From Bradyrhizobium sp. MOS002 (lineage in GTDB: Bacteria; Pseudomonadota; Alphaproteobacteria; Rhizobiales; Xanthobacteraceae), in NCBI RefSeq assembly GCF_003020115.1, contig NZ_PYFX01000009.1:124001-188000 (forward strand): a stretch of DNA of 64,000 nt, read 5' to 3'. Below are positions 16,501 through 24,332 of this stretch, one piece after another (within the stretch, counting starts at the first letter, position 1; every line of letters starts with the position of its first letter). Under the pieces are notes generated by a model, which saw only the letters and a list, made by a program, of their open reading frames with translations, searched no databases and was not told the origin of the DNA. Position numbers and translations under genes: made by a program.

Positions 16501-17100
16501 AAGCGGCTGCGCGTACAGTCCTGGGCCGAGTTCTCGCGCGCGGTGAAGACCGGCGCCACGGCAGGCAAGGTCGCAGCCACGGTGGTGTCGCGCATGGAGC
16601 GGCGGACCAAGACCGGCAACAAGATGGGCATCATGGGGCTCTCTGATCCCACGGGTCACTTCGAGGCGGTGCTGTTCTCCGAAGGCCTCGCGCAATATCG
16701 CGACGTGCTGGAGCCGGGCGCCGCGGTGCTGCTCCAGCTCGGCGCCGAGCTCCAGGGCGAGGACGTCCGCGCGCGCGTGCTCCACGCCGAGCCGCTGGAC
16801 GAGGCCGCGGCCAAGACGCAGAAGGGCCTGCGCATCTTCGTGCGCGACACCAAGCCGCTGGAATCGATCGCCAAGCGTCTCGCCGGCCCCGACATGGCCG
16901 CTTCGAACGGCGCCGCGCCGAAGGTCGGCAGTCCCGGCATCGCGCCGCGCTCCAACGGCGACGGCGAGGTCTCGCTGGTCATGATGCTCGACCTCAAGAC
17001 CGAGGTCGAGATGAAGCTGCCCGGCCGCTTCAAGGTCTCGCCGCAGATCGCCGGCGCCATCAAGGCAGTCGCGGGCGTCGTGGACGTGCAGCAGCTCTAA
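13597..17100 (+). CDS. dnaE: DNA polymerase III alpha subunit, replicative
   Basis: A 1167-residue C-family replicative polymerase. The PHP domain (about 1-280) opens with HLHVHSAYSLLKG. The palm carries the catalytic aspartates Asp410 and Asp412 (PDFDIDF) and Asp566 (VKFDFLGLKTL). The helix-hairpin-helix and OB region follow from about 850, and the end matches tau-binding C-termini. The length and the absence of imuA/imuB neighbours indicate DnaE1 rather than the mutagenic DnaE2/ImuC. ATG 13597 (MPSAGFIHLHVHS) is chosen over a TTG at 13510. It begins 172 nt after the SOS microprotein, so read-through from the SOS promoter is possible. Confidence 0.96.
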   Translation: MPSAGFIHLHVHSAYSLLKGSIKIAKLAELAKKDHQPALALTDTDNMFGALEFSDKMAGSGIQPIVGCEIAIDFGDQDPNARNALLPSRVVLLAAQERGYRSLMRLNSRAFLETPDTHAPHIRFDWLEGETEGLIALTGGPDGPISLALAGGYTELAAARCERLASLFGDRLYIELQRHNTEKERRVESSLIDIAYTKGLPLVATNEPYFAATDDYEAHDALLCIAGGRLIAETEREQLTPDHRFKTRAEMAVLFADIPEALASTVEIAERCSFRPMTRKPILPFFTVGAAASSDAAAVEAAELKRQAEEGLANRLRVHGLSQGTTEEDYNARLAFELDVIMRMKYAGYFLIVSDFIKWAKGQGIPVGPGRGSGAGSLVAWALTITDLDPIKFGLLFERFLNPERVSMPDFDIDFCQDRRGEVIRYVQERYGRDQVAQIITFGTLQARGVLRDVGRVLQMPYGQVDKLTKLVPQNPAAPVTLAAAIESEPKLQAFRDEDPVVARAFDIAQRLEGLTRHASTHAAGIVIGDRPLSELVPMYRDPKSDMPVTQFNMKWVEPAGLVKFDFLGLKTLTVLDVACKLLKPRDIHVDLATLPIDDAESYQMLARGEVVGVFQVESQGMRRALVDMRPDRFEDIIALVALYRPGPMANIPTYCARKHGDEEAEYLHPVLEPILKETFGVIIYQEQVMQIAQVMSGYSLGDADLLRRAMGKKIRAEMEKQREIFVAGAVKNGVPKGQADTIFELLAKFADYGFNKSHAAAYALVSYQTAYMKAHYPVEFIAASMTLDLNNTDKLSEFRAEAQRLGIKVEPPNVNRSGATFEVGDKTIYYALAALKGVGIAAVEQIIAERTKNGLFTSLADFAARVSPRAINKRIIESLAAAGAFDTLEPNRARVFAGADSILAACQRANEAATIGQNDMFGSSADAPTIMLPQIEPWLPAERLRREYDAIGFFLSGHPLDDYATVLKRLRVQSWAEFSRAVKTGATAGKVAATVVSRMERRTKTGNKMGIMGLSDPTGHFEAVLFSEGLAQYRDVLEPGAAVLLQLGAELQGEDVRARVLHAEPLDEAAAKTQKGLRIFVRDTKPLESIAKRLAGPDMAASNGAAPKVGSPGIAPRSNGDGEVSLVMMLDLKTEVEMKLPGRFKVSPQIAGAIKAVAGVVDVQQL

Positions 17101-17107
17101 CCGCCGG

Positions 17108-17129
17108 TCTGGCGATCATCTTCGCCAGA
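17108..17129 (+). terminator. Hairpin after dnaE (weak, no T-tract)
   Basis: TCTGGCGA / TCGCCAGA form a perfect 8-bp stem with a 6-nt loop, 8 nt after the dnaE stop. There is no following T run, so it may only protect the 3' end of the mRNA. Confidence 0.4.
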
Positions 17130-17193
17130 AGAGCGTTGCAACCTTGCGCTGATTCTGGCTAGCATACACCCGGGGAATGGACTGGGGCATGTG

Positions 17194-17721
17194 ATGCTGC
17201 GATGGGGCGCGTTGTTGTTTGCCGTTGGTGCAATGCTGACGGGGTGTGTCAGTGATCAGGTCGGGACCGACTTTGCTTCTGTGTCACGGAAGGTCGGTCC
17301 GCCGCGTGCAGGGCAGTCGCGCGCGGTTTTCTTGCAGGACAAGCGGCAGGGGCTGAGCATGGCAATCTGCGCCTGCGAGGTGAAGCTCGACGGTGCGCCG
17401 CTCGGGAAGGTCGTCGCCGGAAGATATGCCTATGCCGATCGTCCGGCCGGCCGTCACGAAGTGCTTGTGACCGAGCTGATGTTTCCCGGCGACACCAAGC
17501 GCGAGATCGTGATGGAATCCGGCCGCACGCACTTTTACCTCATCAAGAGCAGTCCCAGGCACGATGCCGCGACGGGCGGAGCGGTCCTCGGCGGACTGGC
17601 CGGGATTGCGATCGTTTCCGTCGCGACCGCTGGCGAGGCGAATCCCGGGCCGGCCGAGCTTGTCCCGCTGGACGAGGCGACCGCGCGAACAAAGCTCGCC
17701 GAGTTGCAAGCCATCGACTAG
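17194..17721 (+). CDS. DUF2846-type lipoprotein
   Basis: A 175-residue lipoprotein. A short signal ends in the lipobox LTGC near residue 18, followed by a DUF2846-like domain with AVFLQDKRQGLSMAICACEVKLDG, the beta-rich LGKVVAGRYAYADRPAGRHEV, and a Gly/Ala-rich hydrophobic segment (GGAVLGGLAGIAIV) near the end. It should be anchored to a membrane facing the periplasm. The start is ATG 17194 or GTG 17191. The function is unknown. It is followed by the exported carbonic anhydrase 59 nt later. Confidence 0.72.
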   Translation: MLRWGALLFAVGAMLTGCVSDQVGTDFASVSRKVGPPRAGQSRAVFLQDKRQGLSMAICACEVKLDGAPLGKVVAGRYAYADRPAGRHEVLVTELMFPGDTKREIVMESGRTHFYLIKSSPRHDAATGGAVLGGLAGIAIVSVATAGEANPGPAELVPLDEATARTKLAELQAID

Positions 17722-17780
17722 GATGCGCGGCAAGGCTGCTGCGACATCGACAACGGCGGCCGGGTGCGGAGGAGCAGAGC

Positions 17781-18521
17781 ATGTGCGAGAATTGCGTCAG
17801 TGATCGCGGTGCCCGCATCGGGCCTTCGCGGAGGTCGCTCATCCACTTGTCTGTCTCCGCGCTCGGGCTGGCCTTGGGTGGAGCCGCCTTTGCCAAGGAG
17901 ACCAAGGCGTCGCCCAAGCCGCAGAACGTGCTGTCGCCCGACGCATCATTGAAGCGCCTGACGGAAGGTAATGCGCGCTATGTCGACGGCGTTTCGCGGC
18001 GGCACGATTTCAAGCACGAGCGCGAGGCGCTGGCCGGCGGACAGAATCCGTTCGCGGCCGTGCTGAGCTGTGCCGATTCGCGCATCGCGCCGGAATATGC
18101 CTTCGACACCGGCCGCGGCGATCTGTTCGTCTGCCGCGTCGCCGGAAATTTCGCAGGCACCGAGACCATCGCCAGCATGGAATACGCGGTGGCCGTGCTC
18201 AACGCACCGCTGATTCTGGTGCTGGGCCACGACAGTTGCGGCGCGGTCGATGCGACGCTGAAGGCGATCAAGGACAACAAGCCGCCGCCGGGCCATATTC
18301 CCTCGCTGGTCGATGCAATCGCGCCCGCCGCCAAGGCTGCAATGCAGCAGGGTGGGGACGTCCTCGACAAGGCGATCCGGCAGAACGTCATCGACAACGT
18401 GGCGAAGCTGAAGTCGGCCGCGCCGATCCTCAATGCGGCCGTCGAGCAGGGCAAGCTGAAGGTCGTCGGCGGCATCTACCGGCTCACGACGGGGACGGTC
18501 GATCTGATCGCGCAGGGCTGA
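17781..18521 (+). CDS. Exported beta-class carbonic anhydrase
   Basis: A 246-residue zinc enzyme that interconverts CO2 and bicarbonate. The zinc and dyad residues are Cys97, Asp99 and Arg101 (SCADSR), then His150 and Cys153 (GHDSCGAVDA). The N-terminus has a twin-arginine-like signal (SRRSLIHLSVSALGLALGG, cleavage near AFA-KE), so it probably acts folded in the periplasm, unlike the usual cytoplasmic beta enzymes. The N-terminal MCENC adds two cysteines before the signal, which is unusual. No transport partner is adjacent. Confidence 0.9.
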   Translation: MCENCVSDRGARIGPSRRSLIHLSVSALGLALGGAAFAKETKASPKPQNVLSPDASLKRLTEGNARYVDGVSRRHDFKHEREALAGGQNPFAAVLSCADSRIAPEYAFDTGRGDLFVCRVAGNFAGTETIASMEYAVAVLNAPLILVLGHDSCGAVDATLKAIKDNKPPPGHIPSLVDAIAPAAKAAMQQGGDVLDKAIRQNVIDNVAKLKSAAPILNAAVEQGKLKVVGGIYRLTTGTVDLIAQG

Positions 18522-18711
18522 ACCGGCTGACTACGCCTCGCGCCGGTGCGTCGCCGCGTCGCTTACGCGGAGCTGACGCCGGAGCGGGGTGCCATCCCAC
18601 CGCCTCAATCCAAGGCTTCGCTATTTGGAAGCCTTTCGTTCAAGTACCATTCAGCTCGCCGCGCGTCTGATGCGTGGCGGCACCTCAACAACAAAAACGG
18701 GCAAGCAAGCC

Positions 18712-21219
18712 ATGCGTGGGACGCTCAGAGTTTTCGTCGGCCTTCTACTGCCGATCTTGCTCCTCACCGCGGGCGCGCCGGATCCGGCGCGTGCGCAGCA
18801 GCAGGAAAAGCGCATCGCGCTCGTGGTCGGCAACGGCGCCTATGCCAAGTCGCCGCTGGCGACGACGGCAAACGATGCCGGCCTGATCGCGCAGACGCTG
18901 CAGGCGGCGGGCTTCGACGTCGTCGGCGCCCGCGATCTCGACGGCGACACACTGCGCAAGAGCTTTCGCGATTTCATCCAGAAGGCGCAGGCCTCCGGCC
19001 CGGGCACCGTTGCGATGGTCTATCTCGCCGGCTATGGCGTGCAACTCGCCGGTGAGAATTACTTCATCCCCGTCGATTCCAATATCACCCGCGACACCGA
19101 CATTCCGACCGAAGGCTTGCGCATCGGCGATTATCTCCGCCAGCTCGCCTCCGTTCCGCTCAAGGCCAACATCGTCGTGCTCGACGCCGCGCGGGCGCAG
19201 CCCTTCGTGGAGGGCGGCCAGCAGATCGCGGGCGGACTTGCGCTGGTCGAGCCCGACGCCAACATGCTGATCGCGTTCAACGCCGCCCCCGGCACGGTGG
19301 CGCCCGAGGAGCCCGGACCTTACGGCATCTATGCGCAGTCGCTGGCGGAGATGATCCGCACCGGCGGCCTGCCGCTGCCTGAGGTGTTCGACCGCGTTCG
19401 CCTGCGCGTCAACGAGGCCAGCAAGGGCGCGCAGGTGCCTTGGAACGAGCAGAAGATATCGGCGCAATTCTCGTTCTTCGAGCGCGGGCCCGATGCGCCG
19501 CCGCCTGAGGCCGCGCCCGATCAGGTCGCTGCGATCCGCAACAAGCCGATCCGCGATCTCGGCGTGCAGGATGCCTATGCGGCCGCGCTCACGCGCGACA
19601 CGCTACCGGCCTATGAAGAGTTTCTCACCGCCTATCCCGGCGACCCGCTGTCGAAGCGCGTGATGGTGATCGTCGCCGCGCGCCGCGAGGCCATCACCTG
19701 GCGGCGGACCTATCGCACCGACACGCCGGAAGCCTATTGGTCGTATCTGCGTCGCTATTCGCGCGGTCCGCATGCGGCGGATGCGCGCCGGCGCCTGGCG
19801 ATTCTCACCGCGCCGGCCGAGCCGCCGCCGAGCTTCGCGATGATCGACTACGACGTGCTGCCACCTCCGCCGGAGGAGGTGGTCTATGTCGACCGTCCCG
19901 TGCTGTATTTCAGCGATCCGGATTTTGGCTTCGCGCCGCCACCGCCGCCGCCGGTCTACTATCTGCCGCCGCCGCCGCCGGATTTCGTCGTGCTGTCGCC
20001 GCCGATGCCGGTGATCGGCCTGTTCGTGCTGCCGCAGCCGATGTTCGTGCCGATCCCTGTGTTCGTCAGGCCGCCGGTCTATGTCGCAGCGCCGCCGAAC
20101 AACATCATCTATCAGAACATCCATAATAGGACGGTCATCAACACGGTGATCAACCAGCCGCCGGCACCGCCGGCGGGGGCGGGTGCCGGACCGGGCAATC
20201 TCACGCCGGCCATTGCCGGGCGCACCAATCCGGCCGGTCCAGCCATGCCGCAGGCCGCCGTCCAGCGCGCCGCCCTGATCCAGCAGGGCAAGGCGCCGAT
20301 GCCGCCGAGCGCGACGATGCAGCCGACGGCGAGGCCCGGAACGCCTCCGGCGACGCCGGCCAATGTCGCGCCGACCGGGACGCCACCTGCTGCACCACTT
20401 GCTACACCCCTTGCCACTCCACCTGCGACGCCGCCGGCCAAGCTGCCCCAAGCCAACACGCTGCCGGTTCCCGGCACCCATGGCGGTCCACCTGTACCGC
20501 CAGCGGGAGCCGGGCCACTGCCGGGCGGCAAACCGGGGCTGCCGACGGCCACTGCACCCGGCGCGCCGCTGCCGACCCATCCGGGAGCGCCTGCGGGAGC
20601 ACCGACGACTGCTGCTCCCGGCACCACGCCGCAAGCCCATCCCGGTACGCCGACCGCCGCCGCGCCGGCGACTGCGCCCGCGGGGGCAAACCCGGCCGCT
20701 CTGCCCGGTCAACCGCCGAAGCCGCCGGTGGCACAGGCCCCGCCCGGGACCGGGCCCGGGGACCATGGCAAGTCCGCGACCCGCGAGCCGGCTGGTTCGC
20801 CGCCTGCTGCCCGCACGCCTCCGGGCGCAGTTGGACGACCGATCACGCCGCCGCCCTCGGCGGCGCGGGAGCCGATCCGGCCGCAGCATCAGCCGACCGC
20901 TGCTCCCGCCCAGGCCGCCCGGCCGTCGGCACCACCACCGCGGCCTCAGGCCGTGGCGCGGCCGACGCCTCCACCTCCGCCGCGTATTGCGCCGCCGCCA
21001 CCGGCACGGGTGGCTCCGCCCGTGGCGGTTGCCCGGCCCGCGCCGCCGCCAATGGCGCGACCCGCGCCGCCGCCGCCGGTCGCTCGGCCGGCGCCACCTC
21101 CGCCGCCCCGGATGGCCGTCGCGCCACCGCCGCCGCCGCGCCCGGCAGCACCCCCACCGCGTCCTCCGGCCCCGCCGCCGGCGGCAAAGAAGTGCCCGCC
21201 GAACCAGCCCAGATGCTAG
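18712..21219 (+). CDS. Caspase-fold (peptidase C14) protein lacking both catalytic residues, with a Pro/Ala-rich tail
   Basis: An 835-residue secreted protein. A signal peptide (LLLPILLLTAGAPDPARA) leads into a caspase-like domain (about 32-270; RIALVVGNGAYAK, ANDAGLIAQTLQAAGFDV). At the catalytic dyad the usual AGHG is AGYG (Tyr108 replaces His), and the usual DACR is DAAR (Ala160 replaces Cys). Proteolysis is therefore not expected: a pseudocaspase. A middle alpha-helical segment (about 280-375) resembles tetratricopeptide-like linkers. From about 380 to the end the chain is Pro/Ala/Gly-rich with poly-Pro runs, interrupted by NNIIYQNIHNRTVINTVINQ, and ends in a two-cysteine KKCPPNQPRC. ATG 18712 is chosen because the signal peptide starts there. 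Confidence 0.85.
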   Translation: MRGTLRVFVGLLLPILLLTAGAPDPARAQQQEKRIALVVGNGAYAKSPLATTANDAGLIAQTLQAAGFDVVGARDLDGDTLRKSFRDFIQKAQASGPGTVAMVYLAGYGVQLAGENYFIPVDSNITRDTDIPTEGLRIGDYLRQLASVPLKANIVVLDAARAQPFVEGGQQIAGGLALVEPDANMLIAFNAAPGTVAPEEPGPYGIYAQSLAEMIRTGGLPLPEVFDRVRLRVNEASKGAQVPWNEQKISAQFSFFERGPDAPPPEAAPDQVAAIRNKPIRDLGVQDAYAAALTRDTLPAYEEFLTAYPGDPLSKRVMVIVAARREAITWRRTYRTDTPEAYWSYLRRYSRGPHAADARRRLAILTAPAEPPPSFAMIDYDVLPPPPEEVVYVDRPVLYFSDPDFGFAPPPPPPVYYLPPPPPDFVVLSPPMPVIGLFVLPQPMFVPIPVFVRPPVYVAAPPNNIIYQNIHNRTVINTVINQPPAPPAGAGAGPGNLTPAIAGRTNPAGPAMPQAAVQRAALIQQGKAPMPPSATMQPTARPGTPPATPANVAPTGTPPAAPLATPLATPPATPPAKLPQANTLPVPGTHGGPPVPPAGAGPLPGGKPGLPTATAPGAPLPTHPGAPAGAPTTAAPGTTPQAHPGTPTAAAPATAPAGANPAALPGQPPKPPVAQAPPGTGPGDHGKSATREPAGSPPAARTPPGAVGRPITPPPSAAREPIRPQHQPTAAPAQAARPSAPPPRPQAVARPTPPPPPRIAPPPPARVAPPVAVARPAPPPMARPAPPPPVARPAPPPPPRMAVAPPPPPRPAAPPPRPPAPPPAAKKCPPNQPRC

Positions 21220-21299
21220 GCAGCGACTAGGCCGCAGCGTGGTCCTTACGGAAGGGGGCCTCTCGCGGGCGAAAGCCGCCCGGAAAGGCCCTTATTCCC

Positions 21300-21327
21300 T
21301 TGCTTCTGGCCGGAATCGCGCTATACA
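21300..21327 (+). promoter_or_regulatory. Candidate promoter of the rpsB operon
   Basis: TTGCTT at 21300-21305 and TATACA at 21322-21327, with a 16-nt spacer, form a recognisable sigma70-type promoter 113 nt before rpsB. The leader between carries GGAGG-like stretches and ends with CCGGAG 15 nt before the start codon. Confidence 0.55.
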
Positions 21328-21440
21328 CCGCGCCATCTCACACGGAAGCATGGCTCACAAGGCCGTCCGGTGGCAGCCGGGGCGACAACGCTCCGTTCTG
21401 CTCACACGCTTCCGGAGGAACCAACCGGAGAATTAGAACG

Positions 21441-22433
21441 ATGGCACTACCCGATTTCACTATGCGTCAGCTCCTCGAAGCCGGCGTGCACTTTGGTCAC
21501 CAGTCTCACCGCTGGAATCCGAAAATGGCGCCGTTCATTTTCGGCGCTCGCAACAACATCCACATCGTCGACCTCGCGCAGACCGTGCCGTTGCTGCATA
21601 ACGCCTTGCAGGCGGTCAGCGACACCGTCGCCAAGGGCGGCCGCATCCTGTTCGTCGGCACCAAGCGCCAGGCGCAGGACGGCGTTGCCGACGCGGCCAA
21701 GCGCTGCGCTCAGTACTTCGTCAATTCGCGCTGGCTCGGCGGCACGCTGACCAACTGGAAGACGATCTCGGGCTCGATCAAGCGCCTGCGTCATCTCGAC
21801 GACGTGCTCGCCGGCGGCGATGCCTCCTCCTACACCAAGAAGGAGCGCCTGACGCTTCAGCGCGAGCGCGACAAGCTCGACCGCTCGCTCGGCGGCATCA
21901 AGGACATGGGCGGTCTGCCCGACCTGATCTTCGTGATCGACACCAACAAGGAAGACATCGCGATCCAGGAAGCCCAGCGGCTCAACATCCCGGTGGCCGC
22001 GATCGTCGACACCAATTCGGATCCGAAGGGCATCACCTATGTGGTGCCGGGAAATGACGACGCCGGCCGCGCGATCGCGCTTTATTGCGATCTGATCGCG
22101 CGCGCAGCGATTGACGGCATTTCGCGCGCCCAGGGCGATTCCGGCATCGACGTCGGCGCTTCGGTTCGGCCGGTCGCAGAAGAACTGCCCGCCGCCACGA
22201 GCGGCTTCCAGGGCCTCGCCGGTCCGCGCGGCACCTCCGACGACCTCAAGAAGCTCCCGGGCGTGTCGGGCGCGATCGAGAAGAAGTTCAACGACCTCGG
22301 CATCTTCCACTTCTGGCAGCTGGCCGAGCTCGATCACGACACCGCGCACAAGATCGGCGAAGAAGTCGGCCTGCCGAGCCGCGCGGACGCCTGGGTGGCC
22401 AAGGCCAAGGCCCTGACCGCGGAAGCGGAATAG
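21441..22433 (+). CDS. rpsB: 30S ribosomal protein S2
   Basis: A 330-residue S2, with the typical start LPDFTMRQLLEAGVHFGHQSHRWNPKM and the conserved DLAQTVPLLHNAL and NSRWLGGTLTNWKT segments. It is about 90 residues longer than E. coli S2. The extension (from about 245) includes GVSGAIEKKFNDLGIFHFWQ, a helix-hairpin-helix-like motif typical of Rhizobiales S2. It heads the rpsB-tsf-pyrH-frr translation cluster. Confidence 0.97.
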   Translation: MALPDFTMRQLLEAGVHFGHQSHRWNPKMAPFIFGARNNIHIVDLAQTVPLLHNALQAVSDTVAKGGRILFVGTKRQAQDGVADAAKRCAQYFVNSRWLGGTLTNWKTISGSIKRLRHLDDVLAGGDASSYTKKERLTLQRERDKLDRSLGGIKDMGGLPDLIFVIDTNKEDIAIQEAQRLNIPVAAIVDTNSDPKGITYVVPGNDDAGRAIALYCDLIARAAIDGISRAQGDSGIDVGASVRPVAEELPAATSGFQGLAGPRGTSDDLKKLPGVSGAIEKKFNDLGIFHFWQLAELDHDTAHKIGEEVGLPSRADAWVAKAKALTAEAE

Positions 22434-22448
22434 TCAAAAAGAGCGATG

Positions 22449-22474
22449 GGTTGGCCGGACTAGCTCCGGCCACC
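22449..22474 (+). terminator. Hairpin between rpsB and tsf
   Basis: TGGCCGGA / TCCGGCCA form a stem with a 5-nt loop, extended by GG/CC pairs, followed only by CATTTCA. It is a likely attenuator or mRNA-processing hairpin that can lower tsf expression relative to rpsB. Confidence 0.5.
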
Positions 22475-22564
22475 ATTTCAGTTGACGCGAATTCCTGAGA
22501 TGGACCGCGGCGAGGCGATCTGGCCGCGCCGCGGCAAACCGGCAGGCAAAAAGGATTTTGAACG

Positions 22565-23488
22565 ATGGCAACGATCACAGCTGCGATGGTCAAGGACCTG
22601 CGCGAGTCGACCGGCGCAGGCATGATGGACTGCAAGGCCGCGCTGACCGAAAACGACGGCAACATGGAAGCGGCGCAGGATTGGCTGCGCAAGAAGGGCC
22701 TGTCGAAGGCCGCCAAGAAGTCGGGCCGCGTCGCCGCCGAGGGGCTGATCGGCGCGCTCATCAAGGGCAACAAGGGCGTCGTGGTCGAGGTCAATTCCGA
22801 GACCGATTTCGTCGCGCGCAACGGCCAGTTTCAGGGCCTCGTCAAGATGATCGCCCAGGTCGCATTCAACGTCGGCGCCGATGTCGAGAAGATCAAAGCC
22901 GCCAAGGTCGGCGACGTCACGATCGAAACTGCGATCAATGACGCGATCGCCACCATCGGCGAGAACATGACGCTGCGCCGCGCAGCCTCGCTCGAAGTCA
23001 GCCAGGGCGTGGTGTCGAGCTACGTCCACGGCGCGGTCGTCGAGGGCGCCGGCAAGATGGGCGTGATCGTGGCGCTGGAATCGCCGGGCAAAGCCGACGA
23101 GCTCGCAACGCTTGGCCGCCAGATCGCGATGCATGTCGCGGCCGCCAACCCGCTGGCGCTCGATCCGTCCGGTCTCGATCCGGCGGTCGTCAAGCGCGAG
23201 AAGGATGTGCTCGCCGACAAATATCGCCAGCAGGGCAAGCCCGAGAACGTGATCGAGAAGATCGTCGAGTCCGGCCTGAAGACCTATTACAAGGAAGTCT
23301 GCCTGCTCGAGCAGGCCTTCATCCACGACACCGGCAAGTCGGTGGCGCAGGCGGTGAAGGAAGCCGAAGGCAAGGTCGGCGGCGCGGTGAAGATCGCGGG
23401 CTTTGTGCGCTATGCTCTCGGTGAGGGAATCGAGAAGCAGGAAAGCGACTTCGCTGCCGAGGTCGCGGCGGCCAGCGGCAAGAAGTAA
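22565..23488 (+). CDS. tsf: Elongation factor Ts
   Basis: A 307-residue nucleotide-exchange factor for EF-Tu. The UBA-like N-terminal domain contains VKDLRESTGAGMMDCKAAL, and the core carries NSETDFVARN, the EF-Tu contact region. The C-terminal dimerisation part (VCLLEQAFIHD) is complete. It is separated from rpsB by 131 nt and from pyrH by 60 nt, each with a hairpin, and is in the same orientation. Confidence 0.97.
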   Translation: MATITAAMVKDLRESTGAGMMDCKAALTENDGNMEAAQDWLRKKGLSKAAKKSGRVAAEGLIGALIKGNKGVVVEVNSETDFVARNGQFQGLVKMIAQVAFNVGADVEKIKAAKVGDVTIETAINDAIATIGENMTLRRAASLEVSQGVVSSYVHGAVVEGAGKMGVIVALESPGKADELATLGRQIAMHVAAANPLALDPSGLDPAVVKREKDVLADKYRQQGKPENVIEKIVESGLKTYYKEVCLLEQAFIHDTGKSVAQAVKEAEGKVGGAVKIAGFVRYALGEGIEKQESDFAAEVAAASGKK

Positions 23489-23490
23489 GC

Positions 23491-23510
23491 GCCGGAACGT
23501 TCCTTCCGGC
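23491..23510 (+). terminator. Hairpin between tsf and pyrH
   Basis: GCCGGAA / TTCCGGC flank a 6-nt loop directly after the tsf stop codon. There is no T-tract, so it is a partial attenuator or 3'-end stabiliser. Confidence 0.45.
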
Positions 23511-23548
23511 GTGCCGCCGGAAGCGGCGCCCGGACAAGGAAAGTGCTC

Positions 23549-24265
23549 ATGACTGATCCGGTCTATCGTCGCGTCGTGATCAAGCTGTCCGGCGAATATC
23601 TCGCGGGACCGCAGGGTTTTGGCATCGATCAGCCGACCATCGACCGGGTTGCCGACGATCTGATCGCAGCCCGCCATCTCGGCACCGAAGTCGCCGTCGT
23701 GATCGGCGGCGGCAATCTCTTTCGCGGCGTCGAGGTCTCCTCGCGCGGCGTGTCGCGCCCGACCGGCGACACCATGGGCATGCTCGCTACGATGATGAAC
23801 TGCCTCGCGCTCGAAGCCACGATCGAGCGCAAGGGCGCGCCGGCGCGCACCCTGTCGGCCTTCGTCATGCCCGAGATTTCCGAGCTGTTCACCCGCACCG
23901 CGGCACATAAATACCTCGCCGAGGGCCGGATCGTGCTGCTGGGTGGCGGAACCGGCAATCCGTTCTTCACCACCGACACGACCGCGGTGCTGCGTGCCGC
24001 CGAGATCGGCGCCCAGGCGGTGCTGAAGGCGACCAACGTCGACGGCGTTTACTCGGCCGACCCGAAGAAGGACCCGACGGCGACCCGATTCGACCGTCTG
24101 ACCCATTCGCAGGCGATCGAGGGCGGCTACAAGGTGATGGATGCGACCGCCTTCGCGCTTGCCCGCGAGACGTCGCTGCCTATCATCGTATTCTCGATCG
24201 CGGAGCCGGGTTCGATCGGCGCTGTACTGCGTGGCGGCGGCCACGGAACCATTGTCGCCGGCTGA
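23549..24265 (+). CDS. pyrH: UMP kinase
   Basis: A 238-residue bacterial UMP kinase of the amino-acid-kinase fold, making UDP for pyrimidine nucleotide and cell-envelope precursor synthesis. The N-terminal phosphate loop VVIKLSGEYLAG, AVVIGGGNLFRG and the nucleotide-binding KATNVDGVYSADPKK are intact. The start is ATG 23549, with AAGGAAA upstream, rather than the in-frame GTG at 23543. Confidence 0.96.
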   Translation: MTDPVYRRVVIKLSGEYLAGPQGFGIDQPTIDRVADDLIAARHLGTEVAVVIGGGNLFRGVEVSSRGVSRPTGDTMGMLATMMNCLALEATIERKGAPARTLSAFVMPEISELFTRTAAHKYLAEGRIVLLGGGTGNPFFTTDTTAVLRAAEIGAQAVLKATNVDGVYSADPKKDPTATRFDRLTHSQAIEGGYKVMDATAFALARETSLPIIVFSIAEPGSIGAVLRGGGHGTIVAG

Positions 24266-24332
24266 CGGCTTGTCGTTGCGCCCTCGAGGGAAGGGTGCGG
24301 AGAGGTCGCCGGGATTTTGAAGGAGAGACGTG

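Noticed and set aside
13570..16785. A very long open frame (over 1000 codons) antisense to dnaE
   Set aside because: It is a codon-bias shadow of dnaE in GC-rich DNA: Arg/His/Asp-rich with no domain, no ribosome binding site and no promoter. The same holds for the long frames opposite bamA (29024-31813), glnS (48656-50530), tsf/pyrH (22478-24424), the hybrid kinase (7241-8866) and rseP (28028-28885).
13597..17100. Mutagenic DnaE2/ImuC because of the nearby SOS boxes
   Set aside because: The length (1167 residues), the domain set and the absence of imuA/imuB fit the replicative DnaE1. The LexA boxes belong to the microprotein promoter, 288 nt or more upstream.
19850..21190. Possible CRISPR or minisatellite in the GC-rich repetitive stretch
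   Set aside because: The repeats are in-frame proline and alanine codons of the pseudocaspase tail, irregular in length, with no spacer structure.
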